DNA from: Flammeovirgaceae bacterium | GTDB lineage: Bacteria > Bacteroidota > Bacteroidia > Cytophagales > Cyclobacteriaceae | Length of the DNA: 64,000 nt | Reading direction: 5' to 3' | Assembly (NCBI GenBank): GCA_027487845.1 | Contig: JAIYCV010000042.1 | Coordinates: 124,001-188,000 of the forward strand | Shown: one piece after another, positions 35,445-45,142 of the stretch | Numbering within the stretch: position 1 is the stretch's first letter | Layout of the letters: every line of letters begins with the position of its first letter | The notes under the pieces: model-generated | What the model saw: only the letters and a program-made list of their open reading frames with translations | What the model was told of the DNA's origin: nothing | The model's database searches: none | Translations under genes and position numbers: made by a program

Positions 35445-37634
35445 TTAATTCGCGTACTCACTTAAAAATTTAACGCGCATTAAGCGAATATCGTCTTCCG
35501 TAAAATCAGCATTATTGGGGTCATTGATAGCTTCCTCTAAACTGTCTGTTTCGGAATTTAGAAAATAATCATAAAGAACTTCTTGCCTGTTCTCGTCCAT
35601 GATTTCGTCAATGTAGTAGTCGAGGTTCAATTTTGTTCCAGAGAAACAAATGTTCTCAATTTCCGTAAGCAACTCGGCAAAATTCAGGTTCTTAGATTCG
35701 GCTATTTCATCTAAATCCACCTTTCGATCAATCTGCTGGATAATGAAGATTTTAATTTTAGACTTATTAACGCTTGATTTAACAACCACTTCAGTAGCCG
35801 TCTCAATGTCGTTTTCATCCACATATTTTTGAATCAATTCCAAAAATTCCTTTCCGAATTTGTTCACTTTGCCCATTCCTACACCATTTACCGAAGCAAG
35901 TTCTTCTTTTGTAGTTGGATAGGTAGTGGCCATTTCCTCCAAAGACGGATCTTGAAAAATAACGTAGGGAGGTAAATCCTTTGTCTTGGCTATTTTCTTC
36001 CGAAGCGATTTGAGCAGTTCAAACAGACGCGCATCATACGATTTTGTATTGACAGCTACACGGTCCATTACCTCCTCGTCTTCCGCCACGGTAGTAAAAT
36101 CGTGATCGCGCGCTAATTCAATAGAATGTGATTTCTTTAAGAATTTATGTCCCTTTTCAGAAATTTTTAGTACCCCAATATTTTCAATATCTTTTTCTAA
36201 ATACTGATAAATAAGCGCTTGACGAATCACCGATTTCCAAAAATCGGCATCCTCTTGTTTGCCTTTTCCATACACCGCGAGGTCAAAATGTCCATAGCTT
36301 TTTACGTATTCATCTTCCACACCCCTGATAACGTTCACCAGATGGGCAAGGCCAAATCGCTCATTTGTTTGCTTAACTGCTTCCAGCGAAAGCATCACAT
36401 ACGCTGAACCTTCAAAGCGCTCGCGTGGATGGTTACAATTGTCGCACATTCCACAGTTCTTTTCTGTGTATTCTTCGCCAAAATAATGGAGCAATTGTCT
36501 CCTTCTGCAAACAGGCGATTCGGCATAATATTCCATCTCCTGCAAAAGAACGCGCGCGTTTTCTCTCTCTTGCACCGACTTATCTTTGTTGAATTTCTCT
36601 AATTTATTAAGATCATTATGGCTGTAAAACATCAGACAGTGGCCTTCGAGCCCATCGCGGCCAGATCTGCCCGTTTCCTGATAATAACCTTCTAGCGATT
36701 TGGGCACATCATAGTGAACCACAAAACGAACATCGGGCTTATCGATACCCATGCCAAAAGCAATAGTGGCAACAATTACATCGACCTCTTCATTCAAAAA
36801 GTCGTCTTGATTTTTTATTCTCACATCGGGATCTAAACCCGCGTGATAAGGGGCTGCTTTGAAGCCGTTTACATTTAATAGTTGCGCTATTTCTTCTACT
36901 TTCTTTCTACTCAAGCAATAGATTACACCTGACTTGCCTTTATGGGCTTTAAGAAAACCAATCAATTGCTTCTTCGTTTCTTTTTTTGGTCTTACCTCAT
37001 AGAAAAGATTTTTGCGATTGAAGGATGAAAGGAATATGTCCGCTTCCTCCATTTGCAAATTCTTTTGAATGTCTTGCTGAACTTTTGGGGTGGCGGTTGC
37101 CGTAAGTGCAATTACAGGCATGTTGCCAAGTTGAGCAATCATGGTTTTTATTTTCCGGTATTCGGGGCGAAAGTCATGACCCCACTCAGAAATACAATGC
37201 GCTTCGTCAATCGCCACAAATGCGATTTGAGCCTTTTGTAGGAATAGAATATTTTCTTCTTTATTTAATGATTCGGGTGCTACATAAAGCATTTTTACCG
37301 CACCTGTTAAACATTCTTTCTTTAATCGAGTAATCTCCCCTTTACTCAATGTTGAGTTAAGAAAGCGCGCGTTGATTCCGTAGGCGTTCATCTGGTCTAC
37401 CTGATTTTTCATCAATGCAATCAAGGGTGAAATAACAATGGCCAACCCATCTTTTATCATTGCTGGCAATTGATAGCAAAGTGACTTGCCAGCACCTGTT
37501 GGCATAATGACAAACGTATTTTTGCCACTCAGTAAATTCTTGATAACAACCTCCTGATTACCTCTAAACTGGGTATATCCAAAAAACTCCTTTAACTTCT
37601 CTTTCAATATGTCCTTTTCTTCAGCCACTACCAT
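35445..37634 (-). CDS. recQ: ATP-dependent DNA helicase RecQ
   Basis: A 729-residue superfamily 2 helicase acting in recombination and repair. Visible motifs: FIMPTGAGKSLCYQLPA (Walker A), AIDEAHCISEWGHDFRPEY (DEAH), GVIYCLSRKKVE, IAFGMGIDKPDVRFVVHYD and YYQETGRSGRDG. A zinc-binding set CRRRQLLHYFGE...CGMCDNC follows, then winged-helix and HRDC domains, and an acidic extra C-terminal region of about 100 residues ending near FLSEYAN. It uses its own upstream region; purD begins 54 bases after its end. Confidence 0.96.
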   Translation of the reverse strand: MVVAEEKDILKEKLKEFFGYTQFRGNQEVVIKNLLSGKNTFVIMPTGAGKSLCYQLPAMIKDGLAIVISPLIALMKNQVDQMNAYGINARFLNSTLSKGEITRLKKECLTGAVKMLYVAPESLNKEENILFLQKAQIAFVAIDEAHCISEWGHDFRPEYRKIKTMIAQLGNMPVIALTATATPKVQQDIQKNLQMEEADIFLSSFNRKNLFYEVRPKKETKKQLIGFLKAHKGKSGVIYCLSRKKVEEIAQLLNVNGFKAAPYHAGLDPDVRIKNQDDFLNEEVDVIVATIAFGMGIDKPDVRFVVHYDVPKSLEGYYQETGRSGRDGLEGHCLMFYSHNDLNKLEKFNKDKSVQERENARVLLQEMEYYAESPVCRRRQLLHYFGEEYTEKNCGMCDNCNHPRERFEGSAYVMLSLEAVKQTNERFGLAHLVNVIRGVEDEYVKSYGHFDLAVYGKGKQEDADFWKSVIRQALIYQYLEKDIENIGVLKISEKGHKFLKKSHSIELARDHDFTTVAEDEEVMDRVAVNTKSYDARLFELLKSLRKKIAKTKDLPPYVIFQDPSLEEMATTYPTTKEELASVNGVGMGKVNKFGKEFLELIQKYVDENDIETATEVVVKSSVNKSKIKIFIIQQIDRKVDLDEIAESKNLNFAELLTEIENICFSGTKLNLDYYIDEIMDENRQEVLYDYFLNSETDSLEEAINDPNNADFTEDDIRLMRVKFLSEYAN

Positions 37635-37844
37635 TTTCGTTTAATTCTTATGTTTCGATTAACTGTTTAACAAAATAAAATGTTCTCAAAATTGAATATA
37701 CAACAAAACATTAAATTATTAGCAAAAGAATATGAATAAAAGAGTAGATTATTTGTTAAACCTTCGCCTACATCGATTTCGGTGAATACATCTGTTGTTT
37801 AGAAATCAAATTTTTCTACCGTTGTTGCACTTAAAAGTTTACGC

Positions 37845-37852
37845 TATTTTTG
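37845..37852 (+). promoter_or_regulatory. -7 promoter element for manC
   Basis: TATTTTTG matches TAnnTTTG. A TTG at 37822-37824, 20 bases upstream, could be the -33 element. The leader to the ATG at 37888 would be about 30 bases. Confidence 0.65.
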
Positions 37853-37887
37853 GCACTTTGTTCTAATAAATTAATGAACTAATACTC

Positions 37888-38964
37888 ATGAATCGTGACC
37901 TTTATGTAGTGCTGATGGCTGGCGGAGTGGGAACTCGTTTTTGGCCTTATTCCAGAAATACGAAACCAAAGCAATTTTTAGATGTTCTAGGGACAGGGAA
38001 GACTCTTTTGCAATCAACCTATGATCGGTTTCTGCCGCTTTGCCCACCAGAAAACATTTTCATTGTAACTAATGAAGAGCATGAACAGATCACGCGTGAG
38101 CAAATTCCGCAAATAGGTAATGACCAGCTTCTTACTGAGCCCATGCGGAAAAACACCGCACCTTGCATTGCCTATGCGTGTACCAAAATTGCGAAGGTGA
38201 ATCAAAACGCGGTGGTTGTGGTGGCTCCGTCTGACCATTTAATTTTAAACGAAGAAGATTTTCAAAATACAGTTGTTAAATCGGCCGAACAGGCGAAAGC
38301 CCAAGATAAGCTTATCACACTGGGCATGAAACCCACCCGGCCAGAAACTGGTTATGGCTACATTCAATATTTAGAATCAAAAAATCCATTAAAGAAGGTA
38401 AAAACATTTACCGAAAAACCCGAGTTATCACTTGCCAAAAAATTTGTTGAAAGCGGTGATTTCGTGTGGAATGCTGGTATTTTTATTTGGGGAGTCCAAG
38501 CCATATTGAATTCTTTCTCAGATTATCTGCCGGAAATGGCAGAAGTTTTTGAAGAAATTGTTCCTAAACTCTACACTGCCGAAGAGAAAACCGCCCTTCA
38601 AACTGCCTATGCTCAATGCAAAAGCGTTTCGATTGATTACGGCATAATGGAAAAAGCAGAGAATGTATACGTTTGGTTGAGCAGTTTTGCCTGGTCTGAT
38701 CTGGGGTCTTGGAATTCACTGCATGAAATTTCACAAAAAGATGAACATAACAATGCCATAAGCATTGACTCTTTAATCTACGAAAGCCGCAATTGTGTGG
38801 TGACAGGCGACCCAGGGAAACTAGCCGTAGTGCAAGGACTAAATGGCTACTTGGTTGGCGCTTTTGGCAACGTAGTTATTGTTTGTGAAAAAGAAAAAGA
38901 AGAGCTTTTTAGAAGGTTTGTGAACGATTTGAAAGATCGGCCGAATGGCGCAGAGTTTTTGTAG
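37888..38964 (+). CDS. manC: Mannose-1-phosphate guanylyltransferase
   Basis: Makes GDP-mannose from mannose-1-phosphate and GTP, the donor for polysaccharide and glycoprotein mannose or fucose. The 358-residue protein has the nucleotidyltransferase signature AGGVGTRFWPYSRNTKPKQF near residues 11-30, VVVAPSDHLI, TLGMKPTRPETGYGYI and FTEKP. It lacks the phosphomannose isomerase domain found in two-domain ManC/AlgA. No polysaccharide cluster surrounds it, so it probably supplies a general pool. Confidence 0.93.
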   Translation: MNRDLYVVLMAGGVGTRFWPYSRNTKPKQFLDVLGTGKTLLQSTYDRFLPLCPPENIFIVTNEEHEQITREQIPQIGNDQLLTEPMRKNTAPCIAYACTKIAKVNQNAVVVVAPSDHLILNEEDFQNTVVKSAEQAKAQDKLITLGMKPTRPETGYGYIQYLESKNPLKKVKTFTEKPELSLAKKFVESGDFVWNAGIFIWGVQAILNSFSDYLPEMAEVFEEIVPKLYTAEEKTALQTAYAQCKSVSIDYGIMEKAENVYVWLSSFAWSDLGSWNSLHEISQKDEHNNAISIDSLIYESRNCVVTGDPGKLAVVQGLNGYLVGAFGNVVIVCEKEKEELFRRFVNDLKDRPNGAEFL

Positions 38965-38985
38965 CTTCCAAAAAACGGCTACAAA
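38958..38985. terminator. Bidirectional hairpin between manC and rlmB
   Basis: TTTGTAGC (38958-38965) and GCTACAAA (38978-38985) form a perfect 8-base stem with a 12-base loop. The stop codons of both convergent genes lie in the arms. Confidence 0.6.
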
Positions 38986-39716
38986 TTCTTCTGCCTCACT
39001 ACTTCATAAATAGCGATTCCTGCTGCTACCGAAACATTTAACGAGTTGATATTCCCCATCATAGGAATTTTCGCAACGGCATCGCTTGCGCGGATGAGAG
39101 GCTCTGAAATGCCGTCCTCTTCCGACCCCAATAGCAAAGCCGTAGGTACTTTTAGGTCTAGTTTGTAGAGCGATTTTTCTGACTTTTCTGTGCAAGCCAC
39201 AATTTGAATTCCGTTCTCCTTAAGTGTTTGAAACGTTCTGCCCAAATCTTTTACACGACAAACCGGCAAAAAGTTAAGAGCTCCGGCTGATGTCTTTACG
39301 GCATCGGCAGTAATTGGCGCATTGCCTTTTTCTTCAATGATAATTGCGTCCAGCCCCGCGCATTCGGCCGTTCTTGCCATTGCCCCAAAATTGCGAACAT
39401 CGGTCACTCGATCTAAAATTAGGAAAAAAGGAGCCCTGCCTTCAGCGTAGGCTTTGTCAATTATATTCTCAAGCGGCACATATTCAATCGCGGAAAGAAT
39501 ACAAACAACACCTTGATGATTTTTCATGGTGTAGCTATTCAACTTTTGGATCGGGATAAAAGAAAAAGGAACGCTATTCTGCTTAGCCGTATTGATAAGC
39601 TCTTTTATCAAATCATTGTTCAGACCGGCTTGAATGTAAACCTTCTCGATTTGGCGGGCCGATTTTATGGCCTCCATTACAGCACGCGTGCCAAATATTG
39701 TTTCTTTCTTGTCCAT
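38979..39716 (-). CDS. rlmB: TrmH-family rRNA 2'-O-methyltransferase (RlmB-like)
   Basis: A SPOUT methyltransferase that most likely 2'-O-methylates G2251 of 23S rRNA. The 245-residue protein has an N-terminal substrate-binding domain (FGTRAVMEAIKS, NHQGVVCIL) and the SPOUT core: LDRVTDVRNFGAMARTAECAG, ALLLGSEEDGIS and IPMMGNINSLNVSVAAGIAIYE. These three are the AdoMet knot motifs. The ATG at 39716 is preferred; the earlier one at 39737 adds seven weak residues. Confidence 0.9.
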   Translation of the reverse strand: MDKKETIFGTRAVMEAIKSARQIEKVYIQAGLNNDLIKELINTAKQNSVPFSFIPIQKLNSYTMKNHQGVVCILSAIEYVPLENIIDKAYAEGRAPFFLILDRVTDVRNFGAMARTAECAGLDAIIIEEKGNAPITADAVKTSAGALNFLPVCRVKDLGRTFQTLKENGIQIVACTEKSEKSLYKLDLKVPTALLLGSEEDGISEPLIRASDAVAKIPMMGNINSLNVSVAAGIAIYEVVRQKNL

Positions 39717-39757
39717 TGTGGCAAGGTAGGCAGACAAATGCCAATGTCAAAAACTTA

Positions 39758-40927
39758 CTAGTACCTGCTTTTTCTCCAAAGGTCGATGGTGCCGAACCAA
39801 ACCTCCATAAAATTATTATCCCGAATTAAGGTATAGTAGTTCGGGTCATAAACACTTCCCGACTTGACGAATGTAAATCGCGCCTTGGTGTCTCGGTAAT
39901 ACCAAATTTCTTTTAAGCCCGTTTTGCTTACTTCATCGGGTAGCCCAAAAATAAGATAAATCATGCCTCGGTCAGTTTTCCAGCCTTCTTTGTAAGAACT
40001 AAAATACGTATTGGCTAACTCCACGCGTCTAAAATAACTACGCATAAAATTCTTTGCCCGGTCTTTATCTTTTGTGATGTCAAGAATTACCTTATCAAAT
40101 TTCGCCTTATCCCCTTTCGAATCCAGTAATTGATCATGTTCTTCTTTGGTACAAAGAAAAATCAATGGGGCGGCCAAGTCTTCAATTTTGGTGAATTTTG
40201 GAAAGGCTTCCTTTACCACTCTGAAAGCAAAGCCTTCCAATGCGGTGGTATCTTGCTGCACCAGATAAAGCCCTTCCTTATCAAAACTAACTTTATCACC
40301 ACTTTTTAAGGTAAATATGGAATCCGGAAACATAAATCGATCAGGCTTTGCTTGCTTTTCAGCAAAAGGGGGAGATGCCACATCAAAAATTGTTTTATGG
40401 TAATCTACGTGCAGAGGCTTATCTCCCGATCCAAAAAGTGTAACTGATTTTGATTTTGTAATGAATGGCCTTAGCGAAATGCCATCGGCATCTTCAATAA
40501 AACCTACAACTGGATATTTCGAGTCAATAACCTGAACAAAGTTCCAGCTTTTCAAACTAGATGTATTTGTTACTTTGCCCACTAAAACCCAAGGTTTTTC
40601 GGGTACCGGAAAAACAAATTTACCTGACTTGGTAGCTTTCTGTACCGATGGAAGTTCCATTGGCACTTGCTCGATCGCGATCCCTTGTCTTGAATTGAAC
40701 GACTCCCATTGCTGCCAATCAATTTTGTAATTCTCAATGGCATTTTGGTTGGTATTGCTTTGCAGCTGAAATAGGATTGAAAGTTGACTGGCCTCCTTTA
40801 CAACTTCCATGGAAAGCCGCACCTCTTGTTGCGGATCGTATAGATAGTTAAGATTTAAGCTTGAGAGAGATTGCCCGAAAGAAATGGCGCTTAATAGAAA
40901 GAGGGAAAAAGTAAGCTTTGTTCGCAT
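39758..40927 (-). CDS. GWxTD-domain exported protein
   Basis: A 389-residue secreted protein with signal peptide (residues 1-18, ending ISFGQ). The C-terminal third holds the GWxTD motif (GWKTDRGMIYLIFGLPDEV) and a following IWYYRDTKARFTFV strand. GWxTD proteins are common in Bacteroidota and Acidobacteriota; function is not established. The remaining N-terminal region is beta-rich and unrecognised. It is divergent from the methyltransferase gene with 67 bases between starts. Confidence 0.85.
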   Translation of the reverse strand: MRTKLTFSLFLLSAISFGQSLSSLNLNYLYDPQQEVRLSMEVVKEASQLSILFQLQSNTNQNAIENYKIDWQQWESFNSRQGIAIEQVPMELPSVQKATKSGKFVFPVPEKPWVLVGKVTNTSSLKSWNFVQVIDSKYPVVGFIEDADGISLRPFITKSKSVTLFGSGDKPLHVDYHKTIFDVASPPFAEKQAKPDRFMFPDSIFTLKSGDKVSFDKEGLYLVQQDTTALEGFAFRVVKEAFPKFTKIEDLAAPLIFLCTKEEHDQLLDSKGDKAKFDKVILDITKDKDRAKNFMRSYFRRVELANTYFSSYKEGWKTDRGMIYLIFGLPDEVSKTGLKEIWYYRDTKARFTFVKSGSVYDPNYYTLIRDNNFMEVWFGTIDLWRKSRY

Positions 40928-40974
40928 ATGTAAGTTGAAAATTAAATTCGCCCTTTAAATCTACTATTTTACTT

Positions 40975-40982
40975 TATTTTTG
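40975..40982 (+). promoter_or_regulatory. -7 promoter element for the methyltransferase gene
   Basis: TATTTTTG matches TAnnTTTG, 12 bases before the ATG at 40995. Confidence 0.6.
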
Positions 40983-40994
40983 TTCCACTTCTTT

Positions 40995-41804
40995 ATGAGC
41001 AAAGTATATACCACAGAAATTACTTCGGAAAACATCCCTTCCGACAATCCCATTCATCAACGCTTATTAAAGGCCTATGTTGCTGCCGAACCATATGTTT
41101 TTGGCGATGTCTTGGAGGTGGGCTGTGGTGAAGGGCGTGGAATTGACTTGATCATAAACAAAGCAACTAGTTACATGGCACTTGATAAAATTGAAAGTGC
41201 GCTCGATGTACTCAGAAAAAAGTATCCCACCGGAAAATTCGTCAGTGCCAATATTCCTCCCTTTGCGGGCATAGCCGATAACTCGTTTGATCGAGTTTTT
41301 AGTTTTCAAGTAATTGAACACATTAAAGACGACTTTGCGTTTTTGAAAGAAATAAATAGAGTGCTTAAGCCGGGCGGATTGGCGTTACTTACCACGCCTA
41401 ACAGGCCGTTGTCACTTTCAAGGAATCCTTGGCATATCCGCGAATATACAGCAGCAGAGCTTACCGACTTGGCAAAAAGGGTGTTCTCAAATGTAGAGAT
41501 GAAGGGCATTGCGGGAAATGAAAAAGTAATGCACTATCATGAACGCAACCGCCAGTCTGTGCAGCGTATAATGCGATGGGATATTCTCAATCTACAGCAT
41601 GTTTTGCCTGCCTCGTTGCTTCAAATTCCGTATGAGTTTTTAAATAGGAGAAATCGTGAAAAATTAATCGACTCTGCAGATGAATTAGTGCGCAACATTA
41701 GCCATGAAGATTTTTTAGTTACTGATGAAGCGGCAACAGCCTTGGATCTGTTTCTGATCGTTAAGAAAGGTACATCGATTACCAAAGAAAATCAATCGAA
41801 GTAA
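40995..41804 (+). CDS. Class I SAM-dependent methyltransferase
   Basis: A 269-residue protein with a Methyltransf_11-type Rossmann fold: motif I VLEVGCGEGRGIDLI near residues 41-55, an acidic residue ending strand 2 (YMALDKIE), SFDRVFSFQVIEHIKDD (motif IV) and LKPGGLALLTTPN. The substrate is unknown; the long helical C-terminal part after residue 170 may bind it. The ATG at 40995 is preferred over the TTG at 40980, which lies within the promoter element. The gene stands alone. Confidence 0.85.
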   Translation: MSKVYTTEITSENIPSDNPIHQRLLKAYVAAEPYVFGDVLEVGCGEGRGIDLIINKATSYMALDKIESALDVLRKKYPTGKFVSANIPPFAGIADNSFDRVFSFQVIEHIKDDFAFLKEINRVLKPGGLALLTTPNRPLSLSRNPWHIREYTAAELTDLAKRVFSNVEMKGIAGNEKVMHYHERNRQSVQRIMRWDILNLQHVLPASLLQIPYEFLNRRNREKLIDSADELVRNISHEDFLVTDEAATALDLFLIVKKGTSITKENQSK

Positions 41805-41811
41805 CTCGATT
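41794..41811. terminator. Short hairpin between convergent genes
   Basis: AATCGA and TCGATT form a 6-base stem with a 6-base loop over the methyltransferase stop codon. A T-run on the plus strand follows at about 41822-41826. The stem is short, so this is a tentative terminator. Confidence 0.35.
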
Positions 41812-41818
41812 AATGGAA

Positions 41819-43297
41819 TTACCTTTTTGTTTTAACAATCTGACCTGGCTTTCTCCTTTTACCTTTATCTTTCAATGACTTTCCGCTCTTCCCTTTTGGT
41901 CCACCTTTTAGTGTTTTGGGTTTAGGTATAACGCCCGAATCGCGGCCAAAAACAAAGTTGATTCCTGTTCTTACATTAAAATACTTAGTATCATTAATGT
42001 AGCTATTTAGATTTTGTGACGTAGCCAACGAAATAGGGGCGTTCAATAAATTATCGCCAACAATATAGAACTGGATTGGAGCAAAGTTCAATGACAACCC
42101 GGCACCGAAATTATTGAGGGATCGTTCAGCAACGGTATAACTCAGTGACAAACTAGCTATTCGCCCAAAGTGCTTGTTTACTGAACCCGTCCAGCCAGCG
42201 GAGACGCGATTGCGAAATGTTTCGGAATAAAAAACAGCTCCGAAACTCAAATTTTTAATTAGCTCATAATTTCCACTCAAATAAACCTTGGACGGTAGGG
42301 TGGTTGAGTATGACCCAATTTTAGTCTCCACAAATTTAAATCTATTCTGTAACGTATCGGATATTCCAGGAAACAGATCGGTGTTACCTTTTACTAACTT
42401 TTGTACGTCAATACCTTCGAGTGTATAAGTTGCTCTCGCCTTATCAAGGGAATATTGGTAGAGATCGTTTGTCCAAGAAATTTGGCCAATATCAATAATA
42501 CTGGCAGCCACTGAGAGTTTTTCTGTAACCTTAAAAGTAGCACCGATATCAATGGCTGCGCCATTATTTTTTAGATAATTACTAACTGAATTGCCAACAT
42601 CAAACCCGCTTTGAGTAGCCGCATAAATTCCAGAAGTCTTCAACTTCGCATCCGCGGCAGAGGTAATCTGGTAATTTTCTGCTACTGCAACAGACGCGTT
42701 TGACGATTCGGTGGTAGCATTTGCTACTCCTTTCAAATATTTAAACCTGCCTCCAATTGTTAATCTGTTGTTAATTTGATAAGAAACCCCAACCGCAGTC
42801 TCAAGATAAGCCAGTCCTTCTCCTTCGATTGAGAAGTTGGCTGTCTTACCCAAAAACTGGGAGTTCCCGTCTATCAGTAAGGAGGTAAAATCTTTGGGCA
42901 ACATCAACCTTGAGTATACTTTTCCAGTCGCACTAACCGTTACATAGAGTTTTCTTATTTTCAAGCCCATCCTGAACAGATCCACTTGGGCACTGGGTGT
43001 AATGTAATTCTTATCTGCCAGCGCACTGCTTAGTTTTGAAAGATCTGCCTTCGTTTCACCATTCTCTTTTTTGATTAAATCATTGTATGAAAAACCATTA
43101 TTTGCATAACCCAACGCGACTGATGAAATGCCAGGTAGCCCAAGAGTAAACTTATACTTTGGAACAAAGGCAGGGTTGCTAACTACCACTTGAGGCAAGC
43201 TATTCATGTTATACAAGGTGCCTTCAATCTGGGCCAGTGCAGGAATCGAAAAAAATATAACGGCAACCAACGTGAATGTCCGGATAAACTTGCTCAT
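41819..43297 (-). CDS. DUF5723-family outer-membrane protein
   Basis: A 492-residue protein with a signal peptide (residues 1-22, ending PALAQ) and a beta-barrel pattern of alternating amphipathic strands with short turns, such as RLTIGGRFKYLKGV, KLSVAASIIDIGQISW and LSFGAVFYSETFRNRVSAGW. The N-terminal SLPQVVVSNPAFVPKYKFTLGLPG resembles the DUF5723/PorP-SprF-like group of Bacteroidota barrels. The last 25 residues are very basic. Its start codon overlaps the end of the preceding lipoprotein gene (ATGA), so the two are made together. Confidence 0.78.
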   Translation of the reverse strand: MSKFIRTFTLVAVIFFSIPALAQIEGTLYNMNSLPQVVVSNPAFVPKYKFTLGLPGISSVALGYANNGFSYNDLIKKENGETKADLSKLSSALADKNYITPSAQVDLFRMGLKIRKLYVTVSATGKVYSRLMLPKDFTSLLIDGNSQFLGKTANFSIEGEGLAYLETAVGVSYQINNRLTIGGRFKYLKGVANATTESSNASVAVAENYQITSAADAKLKTSGIYAATQSGFDVGNSVSNYLKNNGAAIDIGATFKVTEKLSVAASIIDIGQISWTNDLYQYSLDKARATYTLEGIDVQKLVKGNTDLFPGISDTLQNRFKFVETKIGSYSTTLPSKVYLSGNYELIKNLSFGAVFYSETFRNRVSAGWTGSVNKHFGRIASLSLSYTVAERSLNNFGAGLSLNFAPIQFYIVGDNLLNAPISLATSQNLNSYINDTKYFNVRTGINFVFGRDSGVIPKPKTLKGGPKGKSGKSLKDKGKRRKPGQIVKTKR

Positions 43298-44853
43298 ATT
43301 TTTACATTTAAGTTAAGCTTAGCCGAAATACCAGTCTCAACAGTCATCTTATATTGAGTTTTAAACTTTACATCTACAAAATTGCCGTTTGCATCTTTTG
43401 ATGTACTCATAATCGCTGACAAAATAATGTATTTTGCGCTAAACAGCTTATTCAATTTTGTTTTATCCAACGCGAGAGATTGATCTGAAAGTCCCGCTGT
43501 TTTTAAATCTCCTGACTCGTCCACACTACTTCCCTTTATTAGAGAGGTTTGCTCGGAGGTTAGCAATTGATCTAATATCACATAGTCCTTATCGGCCAAA
43601 TAAAATTGAACAGTTCCATCCAATGGTATCTGATTTGTAATTTTCACTTTCAGGGTAGCCTCTTCAATTTGTGATTGATTAACATCTGATAAATCGACCG
43701 ACACGGTATCCGAAAGCATTATTCCCGAAGCCTTAGCTTGCAAGGGAATATTCACATTTAGTCTAACCCTTAGTTTGCTAGTATCTGCAAGAAAATTATT
43801 CCCCACACTCAACCCTTTGTTTATATTGACTGAAGCTTGATAATAGAATTGCGTGGGGGCGTAGTTAATAACTTGATTTGTATTTGTAATTGCTATAGAT
43901 GTGGTGGCTGAGGTGCCTAACGTTGTTGGCGAATTTAGCAAAACTGGATTAATAGGGTTCAATGAAATAGCAACGGGAGCGGCTCCGGTTTTTCGCGCCT
44001 CAAAAATTTTATAATTCACCGTGACGGGAACACCGTAGTCGCTTGTTACTACAAAGTCAACTTGAGGCTGTGAGAACGAAATGGACGCCTTATTTAGTGA
44101 GTTACCAAATGCAGCAATATCCAGCGTACTGGCGGGAATATCTGTTACTTGGTCTCCGAAAAACCCTTTGATATAAACGAAGTTCATTCCTAACAACGAT
44201 ACTTGATAGGATGCGTTTACGTTTGCCCCTATTGTAACTACTGATGTTGTCTTTTTTAGGACGAATACGATTTTGAGCGTAAACTTATTCTTGTTCAACT
44301 TCACAATATAATTGCTCAATTGAATGTTAACTGGGTCTTTGCCTTGGATCGTTAATGGTTGATTTGTTGTCTTTGAAAAAAAATCGGGTAGGGAAGCGAT
44401 AAGCTCGTAATCTAGATTTGAACTAGGAATAAGTGATGTTGTAAACGATAGCTGACCACCGCTAAAACTTATTTCACTTAACTGTTCTGGAGAGAGCTGT
44501 AAATCAACTAGTGTGGTAATACTATCTAATCGAATATCTTCAGGAACTTGTGGGAGTTTGAACTCTGGAAGCTTAATTGCATTATCAACCCTAACATCGG
44601 GAATGGAAAAAAGACCTCTAATATCTTCAGACAAGAGATTCTCGGAATAGACTAAAGAAAGCAAACCATCTTTATCTGCTTTGAAGTAGGATGAATCTTT
44701 ATCATTGAGAAAATCTCTTATTGAAACACTTCCATTTGTCAAAGGAATTAAGATCGTTGGCTTAACGTCTACGGATGAAAGACTGTAATCCTTATCGTCA
44801 ATGCACGAAAACAACGAGAGGCCAAACAGTAAAAAATAACTTAAACTTTTCAT
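43294..44853 (-). CDS. Putative lipoprotein, beta-rich, unknown function
   Basis: A 519-residue protein with a lipoprotein signal (FGLSLFSC, Cys near residue 17) and long runs of alternating polar and hydrophobic residues, which suggest repeated beta-sandwich domains; no catalytic motif is visible. It is rich in Ser, Thr, Asn and Asp. Its 3' end overlaps the DUF5723 barrel gene by four bases, so the two probably act as a pair, the lipoprotein being exposed at the surface or bound to the barrel. No family name can be assigned. Confidence 0.6.
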   Translation of the reverse strand: MKSLSYFLLFGLSLFSCIDDKDYSLSSVDVKPTILIPLTNGSVSIRDFLNDKDSSYFKADKDGLLSLVYSENLLSEDIRGLFSIPDVRVDNAIKLPEFKLPQVPEDIRLDSITTLVDLQLSPEQLSEISFSGGQLSFTTSLIPSSNLDYELIASLPDFFSKTTNQPLTIQGKDPVNIQLSNYIVKLNKNKFTLKIVFVLKKTTSVVTIGANVNASYQVSLLGMNFVYIKGFFGDQVTDIPASTLDIAAFGNSLNKASISFSQPQVDFVVTSDYGVPVTVNYKIFEARKTGAAPVAISLNPINPVLLNSPTTLGTSATTSIAITNTNQVINYAPTQFYYQASVNINKGLSVGNNFLADTSKLRVRLNVNIPLQAKASGIMLSDTVSVDLSDVNQSQIEEATLKVKITNQIPLDGTVQFYLADKDYVILDQLLTSEQTSLIKGSSVDESGDLKTAGLSDQSLALDKTKLNKLFSAKYIILSAIMSTSKDANGNFVDVKFKTQYKMTVETGISAKLNLNVKI

Positions 44854-45142
44854 GTGTTAATAATTGTTTTTTAGTTGCCACATTGCCTGTCCCGCCTTAG
44901 CGGTGGAATCGCTGAGCTTAACATGCTGTTGGGGGCAGAGAATCTTAATGGCGATTTCATGTATTTAAATTAGTAGTGAATAGTGAGCCATTTGTATAGA
45001 GACGTGAGACCTCATAATCATACTATTGGGTGCAGCGGTGGTTCTTAAAAAATGTTAAATATCAAAATAATATTGGAAAGTAACCTGCTACAGAACATGA
45101 AAGTTATGTTACGTTCTGGTTCTTTGAAAATTACTCTTAATT

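Noticed and set aside
45093-45120. Imperfect CAGAAC/GTTCTG hairpin downstream of acs
   Set aside because: The stem is interrupted and unsupported by a U-run, so a terminator call would be weak.
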